Source: VRUE01 sp963748075 (GTDB lineage Bacteria; Actinomycetota; Thermoleophilia; Solirubrobacterales; 70-9). Taken from it: 21,994 bases of DNA. Positions 13,767 to 20,818 of the stretch are shown here, piece by piece. Location: positions 1 to 21,994 of the forward strand of contig CAVVHQ010000027.1 of the NCBI GenBank assembly GCA_963748075.1, read 5' to 3'. Every line of letters starts with the position of its first letter. Position 1 is the stretch's first letter. Both the position numbers and the translations under genes were made by a program. The notes below the pieces were generated by a model. It was not told the origin of the DNA. It made no database searches and was given only the letters and a program-made list of their open reading frames with translations.

Positions 13767-14222
13767 TCAGCCGCCCGAGTTGACCCGCTTGGTGAGCTTG
13801 GTCACTCGTTCGTTCGTGGCGGTCACGCGGGAGTTGATCGCGTTGACCTGGTTCTGCAGCGAGCCGACCTGCTTGGTCAGGGAGGCGGTCTGTTCGGCTG
13901 ACTTGTCGAGGGCGGCCGTTTCCCTCTCCAGCTTGTCGACCCGGTTGGAGAGGTTGCTGACCGCGCTGCGCGATTCCTTTTCGACCTGCTTCGCCTTGCC
14001 CTGAAGTTCCTTCTGTTCGCCGGTCAGGTCCGCCTCGGCGATGCCGAGCCGGTCGATCAGGTTGGAGAGCTCGGTGGAGACTTCGTCGACGGACTGCTGG
14101 CTGGCGGCGTCGTCGCTCGCGCTCTTCGCGTTGAAGGCGACGATCAGGGCGATCACGCCGAGCACGAGGCCGAACGCGGCGAGCCCGATCAGGATCCAGG
14201 ACTGGCGTGTTTCGTTCTCCAC
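13767..14222 (-). CDS. Membrane-anchored coiled-coil protein, function unknown
   Basis: 151 aa from the GTG at 14222, chosen because GGGAGG lies 6 nt upstream (14229-14234). An in-frame TTG at 14294 would add 24 residues without membrane or family character. Residues ~9-31 (SWILIGLAAFGLVLGVIAL...) make one transmembrane helix after a short polar start. The remainder is a long heptad-like coiled coil, rich in Gln, Ser, Lys, Glu and Val/Leu at regular spacing (SLTKQVGSLQNQVNAINSR near the end), probably outside the membrane on one side. There are no cysteines or catalytic motifs. It is divergent from the hydroxy-acid oxidase. A structural, scaffolding or envelope spacer role is possible. Confidence 0.8.
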   Translation of the reverse strand: MENETRQSWILIGLAAFGLVLGVIALIVAFNAKSASDDAASQQSVDEVSTELSNLIDRLGIAEADLTGEQKELQGKAKQVEKESRSAVSNLSNRVDKLERETAALDKSAEQTASLTKQVGSLQNQVNAINSRVTATNERVTKLTKRVNSGG

Positions 14223-14228
14223 TTGCTG

Positions 14229-14234
14229 CCTCCC
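14229..14234 (-). promoter_or_regulatory. Shine-Dalgarno GGGAGG deciding the coiled-coil gene start
   Basis: On the minus strand GGGAGG is followed by CAGCAA and the GTG at 14220-14222. The optimal spacing makes this start more likely than the TTG at 14294. Confidence 0.65.
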
Positions 14235-14245
14235 GAGGTGGTTGG

Positions 14246-14261
14246 GAGCTCGGACGAGCTC
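14246..14261. promoter_or_regulatory. 16-bp palindrome in the divergent gap
   Basis: GAGCTCG GA CGAGCTC, 7-bp arms with a 2-nt centre, lies in the 134-nt gap between the coiled-coil gene and the hydroxy-acid oxidase. It could be an operator for a dimeric regulator, but chance is possible in GC-rich DNA. Confidence 0.3.
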
Positions 14262-14341
14262 ACGGACTGGAGCATTCTGTCGCGATCCTCTCAACCCCTG
14301 CGGTCGTCACCGCGCGCCGGGTCCGCCGCCGCGATCTCGGC

Positions 14342-14347
14342 TAGGGT
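14342..14347 (+). promoter_or_regulatory. -10-like TAGGGT box for the hydroxy-acid oxidase
   Basis: TAGGGT ends 9 nt before the GTG at 14357, close to leaderless spacing. No ribosome site is seen before this GTG. Confidence 0.35.
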
Positions 14348-14356
14348 CGCGTCACT

Positions 14357-15448
14357 GTGATCGAGGGCCTGGTCAACGTCGCCGACTTCGAGCGCGCTGC
14401 AGGCGAGAAGCTGGAGTCCGGCGTCGCCGGCTATTTCTTCGGTGGGGCGGGCGACGAGCTGACCCTGACCGAGAACGTCGCCGCCTGGCGCCGCTGGCGG
14501 CTCCGCCCGCGGGTCCTCGCGGGGGTAGGCGAGTGGCAGACGCGCACCGAGGTGCTGGGCACCGAGACCTCGATGCCGATCCTCGTCGCGCCGGTCGCCT
14601 ACCAGGGGCTGGTCGAGCCCGGCGCCGAGCCGGCGATGGCGCGAGCCGCAGCCGCCGCGGGCACCGTGATGTGCCTCTCGACCCTGGCGACGACGCGGCC
14701 GGGCGAGGTTGCCGCCGGGGCGCCGGAGGCGCGGCGTTGGTTCCAGCTCTACTGCTTCAAGGACGAGGGCGTCACCCGGGCGCTGATCGAGGAGGCAATC
14801 GAGTGTGGCTTCGAGGCGATCCTCATCACCGTCGACGCGCCGCGTGGCGGCAACCGCGAGCGCGATCTGCGGACCGGCTTCGAAGTCCCGGAGGAGATCG
14901 GCGTGCCAAGCGTGGAAGCCGCCCTGGGCTCCGGCCGGGCGGTGACGATCGAGGAGACCTTCGGGCTGATGGACCCGACGCTCGGCTGGTCGGACCTCGA
15001 GGATCTGGCGGCTGACTGCGCCGTGCCGGTCCTGGTCAAGGGCGTGCTCACCGCCGAGGACGCCGCGCTGGCGGTCGAGCACGGTGCCGCCGGGGTCGTC
15101 GTCTCCAACCACGGTGGCCGCCAGCTCGACCGCTCCCCGGCGACCGCCGAGGCGCTGCCGGAGGTGGTCGACGCGGTCGAAGGGCGCGGCGCCGTGCTGG
15201 TCGACGGCGGCATCCGGCGTGGCGTCGACGTGGCGATCGCCCTGGCGCTCGGCGCCGACGCGGTGCTGGTCGGCCGGCCCGCGCTCTGGGGGCTGGCGGT
15301 CGCCGGAGAGCAGGGGGCGCGCCGGGTTCTGGAGCTGCTCCGCGAGGAGCTGGAGCTGACCCTGGCGCTCTGCGGCTGCGCCTCGCCGGAGGAGCTGGGT
15401 CGCTCCCACGTGAGGCGGGCTGCGACCGCCTCCGTATATTCGGGCTAG
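14357..15448 (+). CDS. FMN-dependent alpha-hydroxy-acid oxidase/dehydrogenase
   Basis: 363 aa, GTG start. Family of lactate oxidase, glycolate oxidase and lactate monooxygenase: a TIM barrel with FMN. Visible: the opening DFERAAGEKLESGVAGYFFGG, MPILVAPVAYQGL, the WFQLYCFKD strand, ILITVDAP, VPVLVKGV with the FMN lysine, and the active-site signature SNHGGRQLD with catalytic His252, then LVDGGIRRGVDV and LVGRPALWGLA. All catalytic elements appear intact. Substrate (L-lactate, glycolate, mandelate or another) and electron acceptor cannot be decided. No lactate permease or LutABC genes are nearby. It ends 21 nt before the first permease. Confidence 0.93.
   Translation: MIEGLVNVADFERAAGEKLESGVAGYFFGGAGDELTLTENVAAWRRWRLRPRVLAGVGEWQTRTEVLGTETSMPILVAPVAYQGLVEPGAEPAMARAAAAAGTVMCLSTLATTRPGEVAAGAPEARRWFQLYCFKDEGVTRALIEEAIECGFEAILITVDAPRGGNRERDLRTGFEVPEEIGVPSVEAALGSGRAVTIEETFGLMDPTLGWSDLEDLAADCAVPVLVKGVLTAEDAALAVEHGAAGVVVSNHGGRQLDRSPATAEALPEVVDAVEGRGAVLVDGGIRRGVDVAIALALGADAVLVGRPALWGLAVAGEQGARRVLELLREELELTLALCGCASPEELGRSHVRRAATASVYSG
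15435..15440 (+). promoter_or_regulatory. TATATT -10 box for the permease/TrkA locus
   Basis: TATATT lies inside the last codons of the oxidase, 29 nt before the permease ATG. TGAGGC at 15411-15416 is a weak -35 with 18-nt spacing. It suggests the transport genes have their own transcript. Confidence 0.45.
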
Positions 15449-15469
15449 ATGCCCAGCCGAATCGTCTAG

Positions 15470-17368
15470 ATGGCCCAGCGCATACCCAGAGACGAATCGC
15501 TGAGCCGCGTCCACGGCGTCGGGGCGCTGTTCTCGGCCGCCTACGGCAACGTCGGCTCCTCTATCTACTACGCGCTCGGGGTCACCGCCGCCTTCGCCCT
15601 CGGCCTCACCCCCGTCGCCTTCGCGATCACCGGCGTGATCTTCATGTTCACCGCCGCCACCTACGCCGAGGCGACGGTGATGTTCCCGGAGGCGGGCGGC
15701 TCCTCCAGCTTCGCCCGCCACGCCTTCAACGAGCTGGTCAGCTTCGTCGCCGCCTGGGGCCAGATGCTCAACTACGTGATCACGGTCGCGATCTCGGCCT
15801 ACTTCGTGCCCCACTACCTGGCCGTCTTCTGGCGGCCGCTTCACCACGGCCCGGGCGATATCGTCGTAGGCGCCGCGCTGATCGCCGGTCTGGCCCTGCT
15901 CAACGTCCGCGGCTCCCAGGAGTCGGCGAAGCTCAACCTGGTGCTGGCGATCGCCGACCTCGCCACCCAGGTGGTGCTGGTCTGCATCGGCATCGTCCTG
16001 GTGCTCAACCCGGAGGTGCTGGTCGACAACGTCCACCTCGGGGTCGCCCCGACCTGGAGCGACTTCGCGCTCGGGATCGCGGTCGGAATGATCGCCTACA
16101 CCGGGATCGAGACGATCTCCAACATGGCCGAGGAGGCGAGGGACGCGGTGCGGACGATCCCGCGCAGCGTCGGCTTCACGGTCATCGCCGTGCTCGGCCT
16201 CTATCTGCTGATCCCGGTCGTCGCGCTCTCGGCGATGCCGGTCACCGCCGACGCCACCGGCCACTACACGACCGAACTCGGCAAGGAGTTCGCCAACGAC
16301 CCGATCCTCGGCATCGTCGAGAACCTGGGCCTCGGCGCCGGCCTCACCGAAGCGCTGCGCTTCTACGTCGGCATCCTTGCCGCGGTGATCCTGCTGATCG
16401 CCACCAACGCCGGGCTGATCGGCGTCTCCCGGCTCACCTACTCGATGGGCCAGCACCGCCAGCTTCCCGAGGGCCTGCGGCAGGTCCACCCCCGCTACCG
16501 CACCCCCTATATCGCGATCATGATCTTCGCCGCGGTGGCGATGGTGACGCTGATCCCCGGGCAGACCGACTTCCTGGCGACGATGTACTCGTTCGGGGCG
16601 ATGCTCTCCTTCACGATCGCCCACGTCTCGGTGATCCAGCTGCGCCGTGCCCGCTCGGAGGCGGAACGACCGTGGAAACCGCGCCTCAACGTCCGCGCCT
16701 TCGGCTTCCTGGTGCCGATCACCGCCGTGCTGGGCGGGCTCGGCACCTTCTCGGCCTGGATCGTCGTGATGGCGCTGAACCCGCGCACGCTCGCGGTCGG
16801 CATCGGCTGGATGGCCTTCGGGATCCTCGTCTACGTCCTCTACCGGCGCCACCAGCGGCTGCCGCTGACCGAGACGGTCAAGGTGCTGCTGCCCGAGCCG
16901 CTCGGGGTGGAGGAGATCGAGTACCGAAGCGTCCTCGTCGCCTTCGAGGACGGCGAGCCGTTCTCGGAGGAAATGGTCGCGACCGCGGTCAAGCTCGCTT
17001 CGAAGCGGCGCCGCGGCATCCACGTCCACTCGATGCTGACCGTGCCCACCCACCTGCCGCTCGACGCCGAGATGCGCGAGGGGGAGGCCGAGGCGCAGAG
17101 CAAGATCGAGCAGGCGAAGCTGATCGGCGGCCAGCGGGTCACCGGCCACGTCGAGCGGGTGCGGCCCGGGCAGGCCGGCTACTCGATCGCCGCGGAGGCG
17201 AAGCTGATCAGCGCGGCGGCTGTCGTGGTCGGCCTGCGCTACCGCAACGGCACGCCGCTTTACGACAAGACGCTGCAGACCGTACTCGGCGAGCGCCCCT
17301 GCCGGGTGATCGTCGTCTCCGAGAAGGGCGCCCAGCAGGGCGCCGATCTGACCGCGTCGCTGGCCTAG
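15470..17368 (+). CDS. APC-superfamily permease with C-terminal universal-stress-protein domain
   Basis: 632 aa. Residues ~20-470 form the ~12-helix APC core: GVGALFSAAYGNVGSSIYYA in helix 1, the PEAGGSSSFARHAFNEL loop, GMIAYTGIETISNMAEEA and ATNAGLIGVSRLTYSMGQHR. Residues ~480-625 are a cytoplasmic USP-like domain (YRSVLVAFEDGEPFSEEMV ... RPCRVIVVSEKG). No Shine-Dalgarno is visible. A second permease of the same design and two RCK proteins follow. In Mycobacterium tuberculosis an APC permease (Rv2690c) likewise adjoins the TrkA pair CeoB/CeoC (Rv2691/Rv2692), so the linkage is conserved. KimA-type K+ importers are APC members with a cytoplasmic domain, so K+ is a reasonable guess, but amino acids are equally possible from sequence alone. 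Confidence 0.9.
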   Translation: MAQRIPRDESLSRVHGVGALFSAAYGNVGSSIYYALGVTAAFALGLTPVAFAITGVIFMFTAATYAEATVMFPEAGGSSSFARHAFNELVSFVAAWGQMLNYVITVAISAYFVPHYLAVFWRPLHHGPGDIVVGAALIAGLALLNVRGSQESAKLNLVLAIADLATQVVLVCIGIVLVLNPEVLVDNVHLGVAPTWSDFALGIAVGMIAYTGIETISNMAEEARDAVRTIPRSVGFTVIAVLGLYLLIPVVALSAMPVTADATGHYTTELGKEFANDPILGIVENLGLGAGLTEALRFYVGILAAVILLIATNAGLIGVSRLTYSMGQHRQLPEGLRQVHPRYRTPYIAIMIFAAVAMVTLIPGQTDFLATMYSFGAMLSFTIAHVSVIQLRRARSEAERPWKPRLNVRAFGFLVPITAVLGGLGTFSAWIVVMALNPRTLAVGIGWMAFGILVYVLYRRHQRLPLTETVKVLLPEPLGVEEIEYRSVLVAFEDGEPFSEEMVATAVKLASKRRRGIHVHSMLTVPTHLPLDAEMREGEAEAQSKIEQAKLIGGQRVTGHVERVRPGQAGYSIAAEAKLISAAAVVVGLRYRNGTPLYDKTLQTVLGERPCRVIVVSEKGAQQGADLTASLA

Positions 17369-17371
17369 AAT
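17366..17371 (+). promoter_or_regulatory. Leaderless-type TAGAAT box before the 58-aa membrane protein
   Basis: TAGAAT includes the stop codon of the first permease and ends 7 nt before the ATG at 17379, the exact spacing of leaderless actinobacterial promoters. Confidence 0.45.
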
Positions 17372-17378
17372 CGGCCAG

Positions 17379-17555
17379 ATGTACCAGCGCTCCGTCCGGG
17401 TCCTCTCGGCCGTCTTCCTCGCACTTGGCGCCGTGCTCGTCGTCTCCACCCTGCTCAGGGGCGGCAGCCCGGCCTCGGTCGGCGTCCTGATGGGGATCGC
17501 CTTCCTCGCGGTCGGCGCGGCGCGGCTCTGGCTGGCGGCGCGGATGAGCCGGTGA
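17379..17555 (+). CDS. 58-aa two-helix membrane protein between the permeases
   Basis: The ATG at 17379 opens a 58-residue frame ending at TGA 17553-17555. Residues ~7-26 (RVLSAVFLALGAVLVVSTLL) and ~34-53 (SVGVLMGIAFLAVGAARLWL) are two hydrophobic helices joined by RGGSPA, and the ends are basic (MYQRSVR, AARMSR), giving an N-in/C-in hairpin by the positive-inside rule. I recognise no family. It starts 10 nt after the first permease, has a well-placed TAGAAT box, and its TGA overlaps a GTG (17552) that probably begins the second permease. The position suggests a small accessory subunit or stabiliser of the transporters (inference). Confidence 0.6.
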   Translation: MYQRSVRVLSAVFLALGAVLVVSTLLRGGSPASVGVLMGIAFLAVGAARLWLAARMSR

Positions 17556-17648
17556 GCGCGCCCGGCGAGAGCGGGGGGAGAGGGGGCGGACGGCGGCGCG
17601 CCGGTCCAGCCGCCGCGCTCGCGGCTGGAGCCGCTGCTGCGGCGGGGG

Positions 17649-19601
17649 GTGGGCGTTCCCGGCCTGTTCGTCGCCGTCTACTCGTCAGTCGGCTTCTCGA
17701 TCTACTTCGCGCTCGGCGTCGTCGCCGACCGCGGCCTCGGCCTGACCCCGCTGATCTTCCTCGCCGCCGGGCTGATGTTCGTGCTGACCACGCTCACCTA
17801 CGTCGAGGGCGGCGCGATGATCCGCGAACGCGGCGGCTCCTCCAGCTTCGCCCGCCACGCCTTCAACGAGCTGATCGCCTTCATCGCCGGCTGGGCGATT
17901 CTGATCGACTACCTGATCGTCGCCGCGCTGGCGGCGATCTCGGTCCCGCATTACCTCGAACCGGTCACCCCCGACCTGACCGAGGCCTGGCGGCAGATCG
18001 CCGTCGCCGGCCTGGTGATCGTCGCCGCCTGCGCGCTCAACGTGCTCAACGTGACCGGGCGGGGGCGGGAGCGGCTGCTCAGCGGGCTGGCGCTGGCCGA
18101 CGTCGCCCTGCAGCTCGCGGTGATCGCGGTCGGTGCGCTCGCCGTGCTGCACCCCGAGCGGCTCACCGACCAGGTCCACCTGTTCACCGACCCGAGCCTC
18201 AAGGACGTCGTCTATGCGTCGGTGATCGCGATGCTGGCCTACGCCGGGATCGAGGCCGCCTCCGACCTCGCCCCGGACATCGACGTCCGGCCCCGGGACC
18301 TGAAGCGGATCGTCTCGCTCGGCGCGGTGGCGGTGCCGCTCGTCTACGCGGGGATGGCGGCGATCGCGCTGATGGCGGTGCCCGTGATCGTCGGGCCCGA
18401 CGGGCCGGAGACGGCGCTCGGCGGCGAGTACGTGCGGGCGCCGGTGCTCGGCGTGGTCTCCGCCTACCACCCGGCCTGGGTGGCCGAAGTGATGCGCTGG
18501 GTGGTGGCGGTGGTCGCCGCACCGATCCTCTTCTGGGCGACGGCCACCGCGATGCTCGGTGTCTCCCGCCACATCTACACGCTGGCGATCAACCGCCAGA
18601 TCCCCAGCTGGCTGGGCAAGCTCAACAGCCGTTACGCGACGCCGCACGTGGCGATCGCGCTCTCCGGCCTGATCGCAATCGGGCTGGTCGCGCCCACCGA
18701 CGTCAAGCTGCTGGCGAGCATCTATGCCTTCGGCGCCACCCTGGCGATAACCATCGCCCATCTCTCGATCCTGCGGCTGCGGGTCAGCGAGCCGGACCGG
18801 CCGCGGCTCTTCCGCGTTCCCTGGAGCGTCTCCTGGCGCGGCGCCGAGCTGCCCGTCCCGGCGGTCTTCGCGGCGCTGCTCAGCGCGCTCGCCTTCGGCA
18901 GCGTGCTCGTCCTGCACGACACCGCCCGCTGGGTCGGCGGCGGCTGGATGGCGTTCGGCCTGCTCTTCTACGTCGTCTACCGCAAGGGCTTCGAGGGGAC
19001 CTCGCTGACCCGGCGCGTCTCGGTCACCGAGCGGGCGCTGACCAAGCGCGTGCCGGAGATCGCCTACCGCAGCCTCCTGGTGCCGGTCTTCGGCACCGAG
19101 CTGGACGACGACATCGTCGCCACCGCGGGGCGGCTGGCCGCGGCCGAGCGGCGCGGCGCGGACGGGGAGGAGGACGAGGCCAGGCTGGCGCTTGCCTACG
19201 TGGTCGAAGTGCCGCTGACCGAGCCGCTGGACGCGGCGCTGCCGCCGCAGCGCGAGGAGGCGGCGCGCGCCGCGCTTCAGCGGGCGAGGGAGGTGGCGGA
19301 AGAGTACGAGGACGTCGCGGTCAGCACCGAGACGGTTCGCGCCCGCAAAGTCGGCGCCGGGATCGTCGAGGCGGCGCGGCGCAGCGCCGCCGAGGCGATC
19401 GTGATCGGCGGTGAGCCGCCGACGAAGATCCGCGGCGGCGCCACCATGGGTGGGGTCGGCGCGGCCAAGCCGGCCGAGATCGGCGCGGCGACCCAGTACG
19501 TGCTGAAGAAGGCGCCCTGCCAGGTGCTCCTCACCGCGCCGCCGGAGTCCCCTCCCGAGGAGCCCCCGGAGCCGCAGCCTCAACCGAGCGTTGCGGACTA
19601 G
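17649..19601 (+). CDS. Second APC permease with C-terminal USP-like domain; N-terminus uncertain
   Basis: 650 aa from GTG 17649. The APC core (~1-440) parallels the first permease: GFSIYFALGV, RGGSSSFARHAFNEL (the same loop), MLAYAGIEAASDLAP and ATAMLGVSRHIYTLAINRQ. The USP-like domain begins near YRSLLVPVFGTELDDDIV and has the nucleotide-type turn IVIGGEPPTK, with a Pro/Glu-rich tail. Starting at 17649 cuts into helix 1. In the same frame upstream, RLEPLLRRGVGVPGLF aligns with the first permease, but no start precedes it before a stop at 17553. A GTG at 17552 (GTGA overlap with the small gene) reads into it if one G of the run 17573-17578 is dropped, giving MSAPGESGGEGADGGAPVQP. So either a one-base error or a start at CTG/GTG. 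Divergence from its neighbour suggests an old duplication. Confidence 0.87.
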   Translation: MGVPGLFVAVYSSVGFSIYFALGVVADRGLGLTPLIFLAAGLMFVLTTLTYVEGGAMIRERGGSSSFARHAFNELIAFIAGWAILIDYLIVAALAAISVPHYLEPVTPDLTEAWRQIAVAGLVIVAACALNVLNVTGRGRERLLSGLALADVALQLAVIAVGALAVLHPERLTDQVHLFTDPSLKDVVYASVIAMLAYAGIEAASDLAPDIDVRPRDLKRIVSLGAVAVPLVYAGMAAIALMAVPVIVGPDGPETALGGEYVRAPVLGVVSAYHPAWVAEVMRWVVAVVAAPILFWATATAMLGVSRHIYTLAINRQIPSWLGKLNSRYATPHVAIALSGLIAIGLVAPTDVKLLASIYAFGATLAITIAHLSILRLRVSEPDRPRLFRVPWSVSWRGAELPVPAVFAALLSALAFGSVLVLHDTARWVGGGWMAFGLLFYVVYRKGFEGTSLTRRVSVTERALTKRVPEIAYRSLLVPVFGTELDDDIVATAGRLAAAERRGADGEEDEARLALAYVVEVPLTEPLDAALPPQREEAARAALQRAREVAEEYEDVAVSTETVRARKVGAGIVEAARRSAAEAIVIGGEPPTKIRGGATMGGVGAAKPAEIGAATQYVLKKAPCQVLLTAPPESPPEEPPEPQPQPSVAD

Positions 19602-19604
19602 ACT
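19599..19604 (+). promoter_or_regulatory. -10-like TAGACT box before the RCK genes
   Basis: TAGACT includes the stop of the second permease. Expected transcription start near 19612, 11 nt before the GTG of the first RCK gene. It repeats the arrangement seen before the 58-aa gene. Confidence 0.35.
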
Positions 19605-19622
19605 CCGGACAGTGGTGAAGAC

Positions 19623-20062
19623 GTGTTCATCCTGATCGTTGGCTGCGGAAGGGTCGGCTCGTCCCTCGCCCGCACGATGCTGCGCGAGGGCCACGAGGTC
19701 TCCTGCCTCGACGAGGATCCCGAGTCCCACAGCCGGCTCGAGGTCGGGCTGGAGAAGAGCTGGGAGGACCTGGGCGGCCAGTTCACGGTCGGCACGGCGC
19801 TGGAGACGGACGCGCTGCTCGCCGCGGGAATCGAGCGGGCGGACGCCTTCATCGCCTCGACCAACGGCGACAACACCAACATCGTCATCGCGCAGATCGC
19901 CCAGCGCCGCTACCAGGTGCCGAACGTGATCGCTCGCATCCTCGATCCGCTGCGGGCCGAGTGGTACCGGCAGCAGGGCGTGCACACGATCTGCCCGACC
20001 CGGTGGCGATCGACATGCTGGAGGGCGCCGTCCGCGAGGGCGCCGCCCGCAAGGCCGCCTAG
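19623..20062 (+). CDS. TrkA-type single RCK_N domain protein, apparent frameshift near 20001
   Basis: GTG start. Rossmann RCK_N domain: FILIVGCGRVGSSLARTML with GxGxxG, the acidic end of strand 2 (CLDEDPES), GTALETDALLAAGIERADAF, NTNIVIAQIAQRRYQV and GVHTICPT. After that the open frame turns into an Arg/Pro-rich shadow running to 20213, deep into the next gene. One frame over, the natural ending VAIDMLEGAVREGAARKAA follows and stops at TAG 20060-20062. One missing G in CGGTGGCG (20001-20008) explains it. The restored protein is ~147 aa, an RCK_N without an RCK_C. RCK proteins bind NAD(H) or nucleotides and gate K+ transporters. It is listed with its restored end. Confidence 0.82.
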
Positions 20063-20134
20063 GGCACACCGGAGACGAGATCGTGCAACTCGGGAAGCGC
20101 GCTGGGCGGGCGATGTGGCAGAGGAAGGACGACG

Positions 20135-20815
20135 ATGTACATCATCGTCGTCGGAGCGGGGAAGGTGGGCTGGAACCTGGCCCGCGAGCTGCTCGAAAAG
20201 AACCACGAGGTGACGGTGATCGAGAGCGACCGGCGGCGCTACCTGACGGTCGAGCAGGAGCTGGAGCACAACGTCCTCTACGGCGACGCCTCGGAGCTGT
20301 GGGTCCTGGAGCGAGCCGGGGTCCAGCGCGCCGACATGGTGATCGCGGTGACCGGCGACGACGAGGACAACATGCTGATCTGCCAGGTCGCGCGCGAGAA
20401 GTACGAGGTCGAACGGATCATCGCCCGGGTCAACAACCCGCGCAACCGTCCTCACTTCGACCTGCTCGGCGTGAAGCCGTCGGTCTCGGCCACCGACCTG
20501 ATCCTGCGCCTGCTCGAGCACGAGGTGCCCGAGTACGGGCTGGTCCACCTGCTCGACCTGCAGGAGGAGCAGCTGGAGATCATCGAGATGCTGCTGGGCC
20601 AGGACTCGCGGGTCACCGGGCGGCGGGTCGGCGACCTGGCGATGCCCGAAGGCAGCCTGCTGATCTCGGTGCTGCGCAATGGCAAGGGCTTCGTGCCGGG
20701 TCCCGACACGGTGCTGGAGCCCGGCGACGAGGTGCTCGCGGTGCTCGACCCGGGCCGTGAGGACGACCTCAAGGACCTGTTCGGCCCCGAGGCCGGCGGC
20801 AACGGGGCCGGCTGA
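20135..20815 (+). CDS. trkA: TrkA-type two-domain RCK potassium-transport regulator
   Basis: 226 aa, ATG with a GAGGA 9 nt upstream. RCK_N (residues ~1-130): YIIVVGAGKVGWNLARELL, VIESDRRRYLTVEQELEH, GDASELWVLERAGVQRADMV, VARVNNPRNRPHF-like strand. RCK_C (~135-215): LQEEQLEIIEMLLG, RVGDLAMPEGSLLISVLRNG, PGDEVLAVLDP. Complete. Probably assembles with the preceding single-domain RCK as a hetero-ring on a membrane partner. No TrkH/TrkG/KtrB subunit is in the window; the only membrane partners nearby are the two APC-USP permeases and the 58-aa protein. The pair matches CeoB/CeoC of mycobacteria in arrangement. Confidence 0.92.
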   Translation: MYIIVVGAGKVGWNLARELLEKNHEVTVIESDRRRYLTVEQELEHNVLYGDASELWVLERAGVQRADMVIAVTGDDEDNMLICQVAREKYEVERIIARVNNPRNRPHFDLLGVKPSVSATDLILRLLEHEVPEYGLVHLLDLQEEQLEIIEMLLGQDSRVTGRRVGDLAMPEGSLLISVLRNGKGFVPGPDTVLEPGDEVLAVLDPGREDDLKDLFGPEAGGNGAG

Positions 20816-20818
20816 GCG

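Noticed and set aside
14291..17449. 1052-aa open frame on the minus strand
   Set aside because: It is antisense to the hydroxy-acid oxidase and first permease, which have clear family motifs. Its low-complexity His/Arg/Asp/Gly composition is typical of a shadow frame in GC-rich DNA.
17552..19414. 620-aa plus-strand frame beginning at GTG 17552
   Set aside because: Beyond the first ~10 residues it is an Arg/Pro/Ala shadow of the permease frame. Only its start codon is of interest, as the probable original start of the second permease.
17685..20069. 794-aa open frame on the minus strand
   Set aside because: Antisense to the second permease and first RCK gene; repetitive charged composition, no domain.
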